Positions 30,682 through 39,858 are shown, counted from the stretch's first letter. The stretch is DNA of 64,000 nucleotides from Rhodococcus sp. UNC23MFCrub1.1 (GCF_000686025.1 NZ_JMLQ01000009.1:166620-230619), one strand, 5' to 3'. The notes: a model not told the origin generated them from the sequence alone. Program-made: numbers and translations.

Positions 30682-31753
30682 CGTCGGTCGAGAAGCGCAC
30701 TCCACCGTCGGGCAGCGTCACTCCGGGCCACACCCGGGCGCCGCGGAGCAGCTCGCACCGCGCGCCGATGTTGGCTCCGTCGCCGATGACGGCGTCGCGC
30801 ACGAGTGCCCGCGGTCCGATGCGCGCACCGAATCCGAGGATCGATCGTTCGACCACCGCGCCGGCCTCGACCACGGCACCGTCGAAGAGGACGGCACCGT
30901 CGAGACGGGCGCCCGCTCCCACCTCGGCGCCGCGTCCGACGACCGTGCCGCCGATCAGCAGCGCACCGGGAGCGACGCCCGCGCCGGGATGGACCAGCGA
31001 CTCGCCCCGCGTCCCCGTCAGCGCAGGCGACGGTGCGATTCCGCGCACGAGGTCGGCGGAGCCCTTCACGAAGTCCTCCGGCGTACCCATGTCGCGCCAG
31101 TAGGCGGCGTCGACGTGTCCGAAGACTCGCTTGTCCTCGGCCAGCAGTGCGGGGAACACCTCACGCTCGACGGACACCGGACGATCGGACGGGATCTTCT
31201 CGATGATCTCCCGCTTGAACACGTAGCAGCCGGCGTTGATCTGGTCCGTCGGCGGATCCTGGGTCTTCTCGAGAAACGCGGTGACGCGGCCGGACTCGTC
31301 GGTGGGCACGCAGCCGAACGCGCGCGGGTCACCGACGCGGACGAGGTGCAGGGTGACGTCCGCCTCGGTGGTGCGGTGGGTGTCGAGCACGCCGCGCAGA
31401 TCGGTACCGCCCAGCACGTCACCGTTGAAGACCATGACGTTGTCGGCGCGGAGCCGGGGCAGGACGTTGCGGATACCGCCGCCGGTGCCCATCGGCTCCT
31501 CCTCGAACACGTACTCGAGCTCGAGGCCGAGTGCGCTGCCGTCACCGAAGTGCTGCTCGAACACCTCCGACTTGAAGGACGTGCCGAGTACGACGTGGTC
31601 GATCCCGGCGTCCTTGATGCGCGCCAGGAGATGGGTGAGGAACGGCAGACCTGCCGTGGGCAGCATCGGCTTGGGGGCGGAGAGCGTGAGCGGACGCAGT
31701 CGCGTGCCCTTTCCTCCGACCAGAACTACGGCATCGGTCGCCGGAGCAGTCAT
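30677..31753 (-). CDS. Mannose-1-phosphate guanylyltransferase
   Basis: 358-residue enzyme making GDP-mannose, the donor for mannosyl lipids and glycans. The nucleotidyltransferase signature (LVGGKGTRLRPLTLSAPKPMLP) is at residues 11-32. From about residue 260 there is a left-handed beta-helix of hexapeptide repeats. It corresponds to Rv3264c (also called manB or manC). The last codons run into a 17-bp tandem repeat. A short AAAGG site precedes the start. Confidence 0.92.
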   Translation of the reverse strand: MTAPATDAVVLVGGKGTRLRPLTLSAPKPMLPTAGLPFLTHLLARIKDAGIDHVVLGTSFKSEVFEQHFGDGSALGLELEYVFEEEPMGTGGGIRNVLPRLRADNVMVFNGDVLGGTDLRGVLDTHRTTEADVTLHLVRVGDPRAFGCVPTDESGRVTAFLEKTQDPPTDQINAGCYVFKREIIEKIPSDRPVSVEREVFPALLAEDKRVFGHVDAAYWRDMGTPEDFVKGSADLVRGIAPSPALTGTRGESLVHPGAGVAPGALLIGGTVVGRGAEVGAGARLDGAVLFDGAVVEAGAVVERSILGFGARIGPRALVRDAVIGDGANIGARCELLRGARVWPGVTLPDGGVRFSTDV

Positions 31754-31779
31754 CGCGTATCGCCTTTCTCAGAAACTTC

Positions 31780-32670
31780 TCACGTGCTCGAACCTGACCC
31801 CACCGTGTCGTCGCGTTGCCGCAGTGCGGCAGTCACGACCACCCTGGACCGCAACGCCAGTCCGGCGCGCAACGTCCACCGGAGAGGAGCTTGCCATCTC
31901 CGCGGGTGTCTATCAGCTTGGAAGCGATAGGCGCTGCGGTGGTGCGCCGGCAGCATCGACTCCGGATGACGCCCCGCGGCATGACCTTTGGCGTGCGTCA
32001 CGACGGCCGTGGGCACGTAGATGTTGGTCCAGCCCGCTCGTCCGAGGCGATCTCCGAGATCGACGTCCTCCATGTACATGAAAAACCGGGAATCGAACCC
32101 GTCCACCGAGTCGAACGCGGCACGGCGCAGCAACAGACACGAGCCGGACAGCCACCCGACCGACCGCTCGCTGACCTCGTCGTTGTCCTGCCGGTAGCGC
32201 TGCGTCCACGGATTCGACGGCCACACCGAACCGAGCAGTGCGTGCAGCGACCCGGACGTGAGATCGGGAACGCGGCGGGCGGACGGGTAGCGCGAACCGT
32301 CCGGCTCGAGGATGAGGGGCCCGAGCGACCCGGCCCGCGGATGCCGTTCGGCGGCCGCCAGCAGCTCGTCGATCGACCCGGGGCCGAACTGGACGTCGGG
32401 ATTGACGACCATGACGAACTCGGTGGCCGGATCCACCTCGGCGACAGCGCGATTGGCGGCGCCGCCGTAGCCGATGTTCGCTCCGGTGCGCAGCAGTCGG
32501 ACGTGGTCGTATGCGGCCTCGGCCGCCTCGGGCGCGCCGTCGGTGGACCCGTTGTCCGCGAGAATCACCGACACCGGCCGCGTCGTCGCATCCCGCAGGG
32601 ACTCGAGGAATGCGTCGAGGTGCTCGCCGGGCGAATAGGTCACCGTCACGACGGCCAGGGGGGCACTCAC
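31780..32670 (-). CDS. wbbL: Rhamnosyltransferase WbbL (cell-wall linker)
   Basis: 296-residue family 2 glycosyltransferase that adds rhamnose from dTDP-rhamnose to decaprenyl-diphosphate-GlcNAc, completing the linker between peptidoglycan and arabinogalactan. TVTYSPGEHL, ADNGSTDG, the NPDVQF acidic motif and the EDVDLGDRL block are present. I start it at the GTG at 32670, because the upstream GTG at 32679 lies inside the TAGGGT box. The rmlD neighbour makes its donor. Confidence 0.9.
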   Translation of the reverse strand: MSAPLAVVTVTYSPGEHLDAFLESLRDATTRPVSVILADNGSTDGAPEAAEAAYDHVRLLRTGANIGYGGAANRAVAEVDPATEFVMVVNPDVQFGPGSIDELLAAAERHPRAGSLGPLILEPDGSRYPSARRVPDLTSGSLHALLGSVWPSNPWTQRYRQDNDEVSERSVGWLSGSCLLLRRAAFDSVDGFDSRFFMYMEDVDLGDRLGRAGWTNIYVPTAVVTHAKGHAAGRHPESMLPAHHRSAYRFQADRHPRRWQAPLRWTLRAGLALRSRVVVTAALRQRDDTVGSGSST

Positions 32671-32677
32671 GCCGGTC

Positions 32678-32683
32678 ACCCTA
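32678..32683 (-). promoter_or_regulatory. -10-like TAGGGT inside the rmlD stop, before wbbL
   Basis: TAGGGT, whose TAG is the rmlD stop codon, lies 7 bp upstream of the wbbL GTG at 32670. Fits a leaderless internal promoter. Confidence 0.4.
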
Positions 32684-33589
32684 CTGGGCGGCTCCGGGCG
32701 GGTCCGCGACCGCCCGAGCCGCCAGCGCGGCCGTCAGGGCGTCGCGCCAGGGCCGCAGCGGGGTCAGCCCGGCACCCTTCCAGGCCGCGGGCGAGAGCAC
32801 CGAGTAGGCGGGACGCGGCGCCGGCCGCACGTAGCGATCACTGCCGCACGGGTGAACACGGTCGGGATCGGCGCCCACGGTCTCGAAGGTCGCCCGAGCG
32901 AGATCGAACCAGGACGCCGTGCCGGCGTTGGTGGCGTGCAGAATTTGCGGCAGCGCTCGCGGCGACGTCGCCGCCTCGAGGAGCGCGTCCGCGAGATCAC
33001 CCGAGTACGTCGGCGAACCCACCTGGTCGTTCACGACGTCGAGGGTCTCCCGCTCGGCCTCGAGCCGGAGCATCGTGGCGACGAAGTCGGAGCCGGTGCC
33101 GGTGTAGACCCACGCGGTCCGCACGATCGTCGCGAACGGCAACGCCTCCAGGACCGCCCGTTCCCCTGCCAGCTTGGTGCGCCCGTAGGCCGTCGCCGGC
33201 GCGGTGGGATCGTCGGGTTCGTACGGGGTCCGCGCGTCTCCGGCGAACACGTAGTCGGTCGAGACGTGCACGAGACCTGCACCGACCTCGGCGCACCGCT
33301 CGGCGAGCAGGCGCGGTCCCACCTCGTTCAGCAGTGCGGCGCGGTCCTCCTCGGTCTCCGCCGCGTCGACCGCCGTGTGCGCTGCGCAGTTGATCACCAC
33401 GGTGCCCGGCACCACGGCGGCGGCGATCGACTCCGGATCCGTGATGTCGAGGTCGGCCGATCCGAAGCCGAGCACGCGGGCCCCGCGGTACCCGTCCCGC
33501 GCGCGGTCGACGAGTCGGCGACCGAGCTGACCTCCGGCTCCGGTCACCACGATCGTCCTGTCCGAACTCTGCTCTGCGTCGGTGGTCAC
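32681..33589 (-). CDS. rmlD: dTDP-4-dehydrorhamnose reductase
   Basis: 302-residue short-chain reductase, the last step of dTDP-L-rhamnose synthesis. The NADPH-binding glycine motif (VTGAGGQLGRRL) is near residue 15; YVFAGD, followed by YGRTKLAGE, holds the catalytic Tyr and Lys. A GTG at 33589 was chosen just ahead of this fold; the upstream open frame runs through the divergent gene's region and has no family support. It is 69 bp from the divergent LCP gene. Confidence 0.92.
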   Translation of the reverse strand: MTTDAEQSSDRTIVVTGAGGQLGRRLVDRARDGYRGARVLGFGSADLDITDPESIAAAVVPGTVVINCAAHTAVDAAETEEDRAALLNEVGPRLLAERCAEVGAGLVHVSTDYVFAGDARTPYEPDDPTAPATAYGRTKLAGERAVLEALPFATIVRTAWVYTGTGSDFVATMLRLEAERETLDVVNDQVGSPTYSGDLADALLEAATSPRALPQILHATNAGTASWFDLARATFETVGADPDRVHPCGSDRYVRPAPRPAYSVLSPAAWKGAGLTPLRPWRDALTAALAARAVADPPGAAQ

Positions 33590-33645
33590 AGCGACAGAGT
33601 GTGGCACGCCGTGGCGGGTTGCGCGGAGCACGGCGACCCTGCCGT

Positions 33646-33651
33646 TAGCCT
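33646..33651 (+). promoter_or_regulatory. -10-like TAGCCT before the LCP gene
   Basis: TAGCCT lies 7 bp before the GTG at 33659. GGGG between the box and the start may be a partial ribosome site. Confidence 0.35.
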
Positions 33652-33658
33652 GGGGATC

Positions 33659-35293
33659 GTGACGGATTCTGTGACGGGCCCCGGGACACCGCGCGATCCG
33701 TACAGACCTCGGACACAGCGCGGTGCGCAGCGGCGACCCGATTCTCGCGAGTCGGAACCGGGTGCGCGGCGCTCCTCCACCCGCTCCGACCGGGGGCGTC
33801 GACCTCCGACCAGCCACCGCCCCTCGCGGACACCGGGGCACTCCAACGCCGGCCGGATCGCCGTCGCACTGTTCTCCGCCGGCGCGTTGCTGGTGACGGG
33901 TGTGGCATGGCAGAGCATCGACTCGCTGCGCAGCAACCTCGCGACGGTGTCGAACCTCGATCTCGGCGACGGGGCCGACGGTGCGGTCGACATCCTGCTC
34001 GTGGGCACCGACAGCAGGACCGACGCGCACGGCAACGCGCTCTCGCAGAACGAGCTCGACTCGCTCCGAGCCGGCGACGAGGTGGCCAACAACACCGACA
34101 CCATCATTCTGATCCGCGTTCCCAACGACGGATCGTCCGCGTCGGCGATCTCCATCCCGCGCGACGCCTACGTGAACGTGCCCGGCATCGGCGACAGCAA
34201 GATCAACGCCGCGTACGGAGCCACCAAGGAGGAGAAGCGCCTCGAACTCGTCGAGAGCGGGGTGCCCGACGCCGAAGCCGACAGCGAGTCGACGCTCGCG
34301 GGCCGCAAGGCGCTCATCGACTCCGTCGCGGGCCTCACCGGCGTGACGGTCGATCACTACGCCGAGGTCGGGCTGCTCGGATTCGTCCTGCTCACCGATG
34401 CCGTCGGCGGCGTCGACGTGTGTCTGAACGCGCCGGTCGACGAGCCCCTCTCGGGCGCGCGCTTCGCGGCCGGGCAGCAGACGCTCTCGGGTGCCGACGC
34501 ACTCAGCTTCGTGCGCCAGCGCCACGATCTCCCCCGTGGCGATCTCGACCGCATCGTCCGTCAGCAGGTGTTCATGGCGTCGCTGGTCCGCAAGGTGCTC
34601 AGCGCCCGCACGCTCAGCAACCCCGGCACGTTGGGGCAGCTCGGGTCGGCCGTGCAGCGCTCCGTCACCATCGACGACGACTGGGACGTCCTCGACTTCG
34701 CCACGAAGTTGCAGGACGTCGCCGGCGGCGCGGTCACCTTCGACACCATTCCCGTCGCGGACATCAACGGCGTCACCGACTACGGCGAGTCGATCGTCGC
34801 GGTCGACCCCGTCGAGGTCCAGACGTGGGTCCGAGGCCTCATCGGCGACGCGGCGCCGTCCGAGAGCGTGACGCCGACGCCCACCGTTCCCGACATCGAC
34901 GCCTCGAGTGTCACCGTGGACGTCGCGAACGACAGCGGCGTCGACGGTCTGGCGTCCTCGGTCTCCGACACTCTGTCGGGCGAGGGCTTCGTTCCGGGCG
35001 AGGTCGGCAACAACGAGGGTGCGAGCGTCGACCGGACCACCGTGTACGCCGCGTCGTCGGACGGTGACGCCGCGGCGGCCGTCGCCGCGCGGGTGGGCAC
35101 CGACCGGACCGAGACCGACGACTCGCTGCCGTCCGGGACCGTGCGCGTCGTGCTGGCCTCCGACTACTCCGCTCCCGCAGCGGCGGGATCGCTTCCGGCC
35201 GGTGTCTCGCCCGCAGGCGACACCGCCACCCCGGCTCCCGCGGCTGCGGACCCGATCGACGCCGGGTCCACGGGCCCCCAGTGCGTCAACTGA
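33659..35293 (+). CDS. LytR-CpsA-Psr family cell-wall ligase
   Basis: 544-residue protein of the LCP family, which attach arabinogalactan or related polymers to peptidoglycan. An Arg-rich cytoplasmic tail (to about 60) is followed by one membrane segment (IAVALFSAGALLVTGVAW). LCP motifs are visible: ILLVGTDSRTD, DTIILIRV, SIPRDAYV, and RQRHDLPRGDLDR. A C-terminal LytR_C domain starts near residue 415. Start set at GTG 33659. M. tuberculosis equivalent: CpsA1/Rv3267. Being next to wbbL-rmlD fits cell-wall assembly. Confidence 0.9.
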   Translation: MTDSVTGPGTPRDPYRPRTQRGAQRRPDSRESEPGARRSSTRSDRGRRPPTSHRPSRTPGHSNAGRIAVALFSAGALLVTGVAWQSIDSLRSNLATVSNLDLGDGADGAVDILLVGTDSRTDAHGNALSQNELDSLRAGDEVANNTDTIILIRVPNDGSSASAISIPRDAYVNVPGIGDSKINAAYGATKEEKRLELVESGVPDAEADSESTLAGRKALIDSVAGLTGVTVDHYAEVGLLGFVLLTDAVGGVDVCLNAPVDEPLSGARFAAGQQTLSGADALSFVRQRHDLPRGDLDRIVRQQVFMASLVRKVLSARTLSNPGTLGQLGSAVQRSVTIDDDWDVLDFATKLQDVAGGAVTFDTIPVADINGVTDYGESIVAVDPVEVQTWVRGLIGDAAPSESVTPTPTVPDIDASSVTVDVANDSGVDGLASSVSDTLSGEGFVPGEVGNNEGASVDRTTVYAASSDGDAAAAVAARVGTDRTETDDSLPSGTVRVVLASDYSAPAAAGSLPAGVSPAGDTATPAPAAADPIDAGSTGPQCVN

Positions 35294-35311
35294 TCGGGCC
35301 CGTTCGGAAGA

Positions 35312-36034
35312 ATGTCGTCGATGACCTCAGGTGGCACGACGCTCACGGACGCGCTTCTCGGACCCATCCTCGCGGCGGACGCGGCGGGACCGCGCATCAC
35401 CTACTACGACGACTCGACCGGTGAGCGCATCGAGTTGTCCGCGCTGACTCTGGCCAACTGGGCCGCGAAGACGGCCAACTTCCTCAGAGACGAGCTCGGT
35501 GTGTCGCCCGGCGACGTCGTCAGCGTCGTGCTCCCCGCGCACTGGCAGACCGCCTCGGTGCTGCTCGGCGCGTGGTGGGCCGGCGCCGAGGTGACTCTCC
35601 GGCCCGATCCGGACGCGGCGGTCGCCCTGGTGACCGCCTCGGGTGTGGAGACCGCCGACGCCGGTGAGGTGGCCGCACTGTCGCTCGACCCGTTCGGTCG
35701 GCCCGTCGACGACCTCCCCCTCGGAGTCACCGACTACGCGACGTCGGTTCGCGTGCACGGCGATCAGTTCGTTCCCGTCGGCGCCGGGCGGGCCCTGGAG
35801 GGTCGCTCCGTCCAGGACGTCCTGACCGATGCACAGGGCCGCGCCGCAGCGCGCGGACTGTCGGCGACGGACCGGGTTCTCGCGACCGGGTCGTGGGACG
35901 ACGCCGACGGACTGCTCGACGGTCTCGTCGCGGTGCTCGCGGCCGGCGCGTCACTGGTTCAGGTGACCGCGCTGGACCCGGCGGCACTCGATCGCCGCGT
36001 CGCCACGGAGAAGGTCACGACGGTCCTCGGGTGA
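35312..36034 (+). CDS. TIGR03089-family protein (partial AMP-binding-like fold)
   Basis: 240-residue protein resembling the N-terminal part of AMP-forming acyl-CoA synthetases (LTLANWAAKTANFLRDELG, VLLGAWWAGAEVTL) but without the ATP-binding and C-terminal parts of a working enzyme. Function is unknown. It is 18 bp after the LCP gene, as in mycobacteria (Rv3268). Its last 20 bp overlap the end of the convergent HExxH gene. Confidence 0.8.
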   Translation: MSSMTSGGTTLTDALLGPILAADAAGPRITYYDDSTGERIELSALTLANWAAKTANFLRDELGVSPGDVVSVVLPAHWQTASVLLGAWWAGAEVTLRPDPDAAVALVTASGVETADAGEVAALSLDPFGRPVDDLPLGVTDYATSVRVHGDQFVPVGAGRALEGRSVQDVLTDAQGRAAARGLSATDRVLATGSWDDADGLLDGLVAVLAAGASLVQVTALDPAALDRRVATEKVTTVLG

Positions 36035-36428
36035 GATAGCCCCCGTCGCCGAGTCCGGCCTCCACCTCGAAGCGGTTGGCGGCGCCCGGCCGGCGCATCT
36101 CCTCCACCAGGTACCGGATCGCGAACGAGAACCCGTGGCGGGCCCACTGGTCGGCGTGCACGGACTCGTGGCGCAGCATCGCCCGCCGTCGACGGGGATC
36201 GACGAGCGCGTGTCCGGTGAGGAACGCTCCGCCGAAACACGTTCCGCCGCGGGCGTATCCGCCTCGCATCGCCTCGCACACGATCAGGTTCGACGACGCG
36301 TCGTACGAGATCCGCGAGCGCCACAGACGAGCCCAGGTGAGCGCCGTGGCCGTGACGACGAGCGACTGGATGCTGCCGCGCGACACCCGTCGCAGCGGGC
36401 TCGACCCCCGCGGACCGGAGGACGTCAC
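36015..36428 (-). CDS. Small HExxH-motif protein, putative metalloprotease-like
   Basis: 137-residue protein of unknown function. It has a zincin-type motif HESVH, followed by ADQWARHGFSFAIRYLVEE and a conserved end NRFEVEAGLGDGGYLT. A GGTCFGG segment with one Cys and a hydrophobic stretch near residue 25 precede it. The GTG at 36428 overlaps the CrcB stop (GTGA), coupling it to the fluoride-channel genes. I recall similar actinobacterial proteins named Fe-S oxidoreductase; no cluster motif supports that name. Confidence 0.6.
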   Translation of the reverse strand: MTSSGPRGSSPLRRVSRGSIQSLVVTATALTWARLWRSRISYDASSNLIVCEAMRGGYARGGTCFGGAFLTGHALVDPRRRRAMLRHESVHADQWARHGFSFAIRYLVEEMRRPGAANRFEVEAGLGDGGYLTRGPS

Positions 36429-36811
36429 ACCGAGCTCCCACCCGACGCCGCCCACACGAGAGCCAGTCCACCGGCGCAGGCCAGGACGGAGGCGATCACG
36501 GTGGTCCCCGCGTTCGCCGCGGCCGCCCGGTGCCGACCCTCCTGCACGAGTCGGACCGTCTGCACGCTCGCGGTGCTGAACGTGGTGTACCCGCCGCAGA
36601 ACCCGGTGCCGGCGACGGCCTGCCACTCGGCGGGCCGGCCGGCGAACAGCACGAGCCCGGCCAGGATGCCGAGGAGGAACGACCCACTGACGTTGACGAT
36701 CAGAGTCCCCAGGGGGAACGGCCGACCGAAACGAGCCGTCACCTCGCCGTCGACGACGAAGCGGACCACCGCCCCGAGCGCCCCCGCGAGCAGCACCGCG
36801 GCGACCGTCAT
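36425..36811 (-). CDS. crcB: CrcB/Fluc fluoride channel subunit (A)
   Basis: 128-residue, four-helix membrane protein of the CrcB family, which exports fluoride. Family motifs GALGAVVRF, LGTLIVNVSGSFLLG and TGFCGGYTTFST are present; the last includes the phenylalanine box. It starts at an ATG that overlaps the second CrcB stop (ATGA). Adjacent crcB genes in Gram-positives often encode a heterodimer. Confidence 0.93.
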   Translation of the reverse strand: MTVAAVLLAGALGAVVRFVVDGEVTARFGRPFPLGTLIVNVSGSFLLGILAGLVLFAGRPAEWQAVAGTGFCGGYTTFSTASVQTVRLVQEGRHRAAAANAGTTVIASVLACAGGLALVWAASGGSSV

Positions 36812-37248
36812 GTGCGTGGCCTCCGATGGAGCGTGCCACCGGTCACGATGCCCGCCCAGGCACAGATCAGTCCCGCCACGACTCCGACGGCGGCGTAGGT
36901 CAGTGCAGTCGTCGGTGCGCCGTCCCGGACGAGCTCGACCGTCTCGAGGGCGAACGTGCTGCAGGTCGTGAACGCGCCACAGAAACCGGTGCCCGCCACC
37001 AGGCGCACCCACCGACGCCGCCCGACGTCCGGTCCCGAGCGCGCCAACGCTTCCAGCAGCAGACCGAGGACGAACGCACCGCTCAGGTTGATCAGGAACG
37101 TGGCCCACGGCCATCCCGTTCCGGAGTGCGGCACCCAGGACTCCCCTGCGTAGCGGGCACCCGTCCCCGCGGCACCGCCGACGACGACCGCGGCAAGGGC
37201 AGCGGGCGTGCGGTGCAGAGGACGGACCGAGTCCGCGGACGCGGTCAT
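36808..37248 (-). CDS. crcB: CrcB/Fluc fluoride channel subunit (B)
   Basis: 146-residue homologue with [27 protein letters not shown] and [16 protein letters not shown]. It is preceded by purE with an ATGA overlap and followed by the other CrcB with the same overlap. I saw no fluoride (crcB) riboswitch signature ahead of it, and there is no leader because it is coupled to purE. Confidence 0.93.
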   Translation of the reverse strand: MTASADSVRPLHRTPAALAAVVVGGAAGTGARYAGESWVPHSGTGWPWATFLINLSGAFVLGLLLEALARSGPDVGRRRWVRLVAGTGFCGAFTTCSTFALETVELVRDGAPTTALTYAAVGVVAGLICAWAGIVTGGTLHRRPRT

Positions 37249-37763
37249 TCCAGCAGACTGCGACGCAGCGCCTCGTCCTTGTCCAGCACCATCTGCTCGA
37301 GTCCGCGCTGGAACTCGGCCATCCGTCCACGCAGCTGCGGATCGGCGGCACCGAGAATGCGCACGGCGAGCAGACCGGCGTTGCGTGCGCCGCCGATGGA
37401 GACCGTCGCGACGGGAACCCCCGCCGGCATCTGGACGATCGACAGGAGCGAGTCCATCCCGTCGAGGTACTTGAGGGGAACCGGGACACCGATGACGGGG
37501 AGCGGCGTCGCGGAGGCCACCATGCCCGGCAGGTGAGCGGCACCGCCGGCGCCGGCGATGATCACCTCGATTCCGCGGTCCGCCGCGTCCCGCGCGTAGT
37601 CGAGCATGCGCTGCGGCGTCCGGTGCGCGGAGACCACGCCCACCTCGAAGCGGACGCCGAACTCGGCGACCGCCAGGGCGGCGGCCTCCATCACCGGCCA
37701 GTCCGAGTCGCTGCCCATGATGATGCCGACCCGGACGGCCGTGCTGTTGCTGTTCTCATCCAT
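37245..37763 (-). CDS. purE: N5-carboxyaminoimidazole ribonucleotide mutase
   Basis: 172-residue class I PurE of purine synthesis, converting N5-CAIR to CAIR. The phosphate-binding [19 protein letters not shown] and [14 protein letters not shown] motifs are typical. The ATG at 37763 overlaps the purK stop by 8 bp; PurK makes its substrate. Its own stop overlaps the following crcB start. Confidence 0.96.
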   Translation of the reverse strand: MDENSNSTAVRVGIIMGSDSDWPVMEAAALAVAEFGVRFEVGVVSAHRTPQRMLDYARDAADRGIEVIIAGAGGAAHLPGMVASATPLPVIGVPVPLKYLDGMDSLLSIVQMPAGVPVATVSIGGARNAGLLAVRILGAADPQLRGRMAEFQRGLEQMVLDKDEALRRSLLE

Positions 37764-39048
37764 GATGCGAATCCCATCCGTCGGTCCAGACGCCGTGCGA
37801 GAGCCAGTGCGCGGCACGCTCGGCACGCTCCCGGACCTCGGCGACGTGCTCGGCATCGGACGCGGAGCCGTTCCGCGGGCCCACGATGTTGACGTGGCCG
37901 ATCTTGCGGTCCTTGCGCTCACCCTTGTCGTAGAGGTGCACCTTGGCGTCGGGCATCCGCGCGAACAGGTGATGCACCCGCTCGTCCATGGTCGAGGACG
38001 GCTGCTCCTCGGCGCCGAGGACGTTGGCCATGACGGACACCGGCGCGAGAGGCGCGCAGTCACCGAGGGGATAGTCGAGCACCGCGCGCAGGTGCTGCTC
38101 GAACTGCGAGGTCCGGGCACCGTCCTGCGTCCAGTGGCCCGAGTTGTGCGGGCGCATGGCGAGTTCGTTGATCGACAGGGTGCCGTCGACCTTCTCGAAC
38201 AGCTCCACGGCCATGACTCCCACCACACCCAGCTCGGACGCGATGCGGAGCGCGATGTGCTCGGCGTCCGCAGCCAGGTCCTCGGACAGGCCGGGGGCGG
38301 GTGCGATGACGACGGCGCACTGTCCGGACCGCTGCACGGTCTCGACGACGGGCCAGGTCGCTCCCTGCCCGAACGGGGACCGCGCGACCATCGCCGAGAG
38401 TTCGCGCGCCATGTCGACACGCTGTTCCGCCATCAGCGGCACTCCGGCGGCGAGCTGGTCGGACACCACGGTGCGCGCCTCGTCGGCGTCGTCGGGCATC
38501 CAGACGCCGCGACCGTCGTAGCCGCCGCGCACGGCCTTGATCACGATGCGCCAGTCGTGGGCGTCACCGAAGGCGACGACGTCCTCGACGGACGCCACCT
38601 CCGTGAAATCCGGTACCGGTAGTCCCAGTTCCCGCAGGCGAACGCGCATCCGCAGCTTGTCCTGCGCGAAGATCAGCGCCTCGGGAGGCGGCTGGACGTT
38701 GACGCCCTCGGCGACGAGGACGTCGAGATGCTCGGTGGGGACGTGTTCGTGATCGAACGTCAGCGCGTCGGCACCGGCGGCGACCGCACGCAGTGCCGCG
38801 AGATCGGTGTGCTCGCCGAGCACCACGTCGGCGCTCACCCGAGCCGCCGGATCGTTCTCCCCGGCCGCGAGCACGCGCAGGGTCTGACCCAGCTCGATGG
38901 CGGCCTGGTGGGTCATCCGTGCGAGCTGTCCTCCGCCGACCATCGCGACGACGGGCAGGGACGAGGTGCGCTGCCGCGGCGGGTCGGTGCGCGGGGTCTG
39001 CTGGGGGATGTCCGAATTCACGGTGTCTCCTGCTGTCACGCCGCTCAT
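37756..39048 (-). CDS. purK: N5-carboxyaminoimidazole ribonucleotide synthetase
   Basis: 430-residue ATP-grasp enzyme making N5-CAIR from AIR, bicarbonate and [11 protein letters not shown] opens the fold after a 35-residue hydrophilic leader; [12 protein letters not shown] is the ATP-grasp loop; [13 protein letters not shown] is the C-terminal signature. It starts an operon of five genes with overlapping ends. It diverges from gtrA across 54 bp. Confidence 0.95.
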   Translation of the reverse strand: MSGVTAGDTVNSDIPQQTPRTDPPRQRTSSLPVVAMVGGGQLARMTHQAAIELGQTLRVLAAGENDPAARVSADVVLGEHTDLAALRAVAAGADALTFDHEHVPTEHLDVLVAEGVNVQPPPEALIFAQDKLRMRVRLRELGLPVPDFTEVASVEDVVAFGDAHDWRIVIKAVRGGYDGRGVWMPDDADEARTVVSDQLAAGVPLMAEQRVDMARELSAMVARSPFGQGATWPVVETVQRSGQCAVVIAPAPGLSEDLAADAEHIALRIASELGVVGVMAVELFEKVDGTLSINELAMRPHNSGHWTQDGARTSQFEQHLRAVLDYPLGDCAPLAPVSVMANVLGAEEQPSSTMDERVHHLFARMPDAKVHLYDKGERKDRKIGHVNIVGPRNGSASDAEHVAEVRERAERAAHWLSHGVWTDGWDSHHG

Positions 39049-39088
39049 CGTGTCACGAGTCCGATTAGTGTTTGGTCACTGCTCTTCG

Positions 39089-39094
39089 TAAAGT
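39089..39094 (+). promoter_or_regulatory. -10-like TAAAGT before gtrA
   Basis: TAAAGT lies 8 bp before the GTG at 39103, in the 54-bp divergent gap with purK. It fits a leaderless transcript. Confidence 0.4.
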
Positions 39095-39102
39095 GGGTCA
39101 CC

Positions 39103-39693
39103 GTGCCTCTGATCGACCGTGTGGTTGCCGGTATCCCGCAGCCGTTCCGAAGCATCGCCCTCCGCCACTCCGAACTGATCAAGTTCGCGATCGTCGGCGC
39201 GACCACGATGGTGTTCGACCTCGCGATCTTCTACTCACTGAGCCTCACCGTGCTCGAGTCGAAGCCCGTCGTCGCCAAGATCTTCTCCGGCGTGATGGCG
39301 ACGATTCTCAGCTACATCCTCAACCGCGAGTGGTCGTTCAAGAACCGTGGTGGCCGCGAGCGTCATCACGAGGCTCTGTTGTTCTTCACCATCAGTGGCA
39401 TCGGCGTCATCCTCGCCGCCGCTCCGCTCTGGATCGCGAACAACGTCTTCGACATCCGCGAGGGACAGACCACCCTCACCGCGTTGATCATCATCGACTT
39501 CGTCCTCAACTACGTCATCGGCAATCTGCTGCAGATGGTCTTCCGATTCTGGGCACTGCGTCGCTTCGCGTTCCCGGACGAGAACGGCCGCGGGATCATC
39601 GCGAATCCGCTGATCGAGGACGAGCCGGACCCCGATCTCGATCCCGACGTCGACCCGGACGACGAGCAGACGCAGTTCATGGGTCACAGCTGA
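39103..39693 (+). CDS. GtrA-family membrane protein
   Basis: 196-residue protein with four membrane segments (from about residue 24 to 150), of the GtrA family linked to moving lipid-linked sugars. FAIVGATTMVFDLAIFY and LSYILNREWSFKN match the family, and the C-terminus is a long acidic tail. It corresponds to Rv3277. The GTG at 39103 was selected for the family N-terminus (PLIDRVVAGIPQPFRSI). The stop begins a 15-bp palindrome. Confidence 0.88.
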   Translation: MPLIDRVVAGIPQPFRSIALRHSELIKFAIVGATTMVFDLAIFYSLSLTVLESKPVVAKIFSGVMATILSYILNREWSFKNRGGRERHHEALLFFTISGIGVILAAAPLWIANNVFDIREGQTTLTALIIIDFVLNYVIGNLLQMVFRFWALRRFAFPDENGRGIIANPLIEDEPDPDLDPDVDPDDEQTQFMGHS

Positions 39694-39705
39694 CGCGACG
39701 CGTCA
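39691..39705. terminator. 15-bp palindrome at the gtrA stop codon
   Basis: TGACGCGACGCGTCA, whose first three bases are the gtrA stop. It is identical to the element at the whiB2 stop (26897-26911). Can form a 6-bp stem with a triloop. Confidence 0.5.
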
Positions 39706-39763
39706 GGCCCCCTCTCCTCACTCACCCGGCGACGGGCCCGCTGGTGCGCTGCCGCTCAGCGGC

Positions 39764-39808
39764 GACAATATGTCGACTATTGTCATCTCTGAATACACAT
39801 GGTTTAGT
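39764..39808 (+). promoter_or_regulatory. Promoter with inverted-repeat operator for the P450-reductase gene
   Basis: Inverted repeat GACAATA-N7-TATTGTC at 39764-39784, with a -35-like TTGTCA at 39780-39785 inside its right arm. A 17-bp spacer leads to TTTAGT (39803-39808), a -10-like box. The ATG is 50 bp further on. The layout suggests a repressor, plausibly the TetR protein at 42334-42891, which lies next to the P450 gene on the opposite strand. Confidence 0.6.
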
Positions 39809-39858
39809 TCTGTCATCCCACTCGTCAGAACCATCCCAGCACCGAGGCGGTAGTCGTC

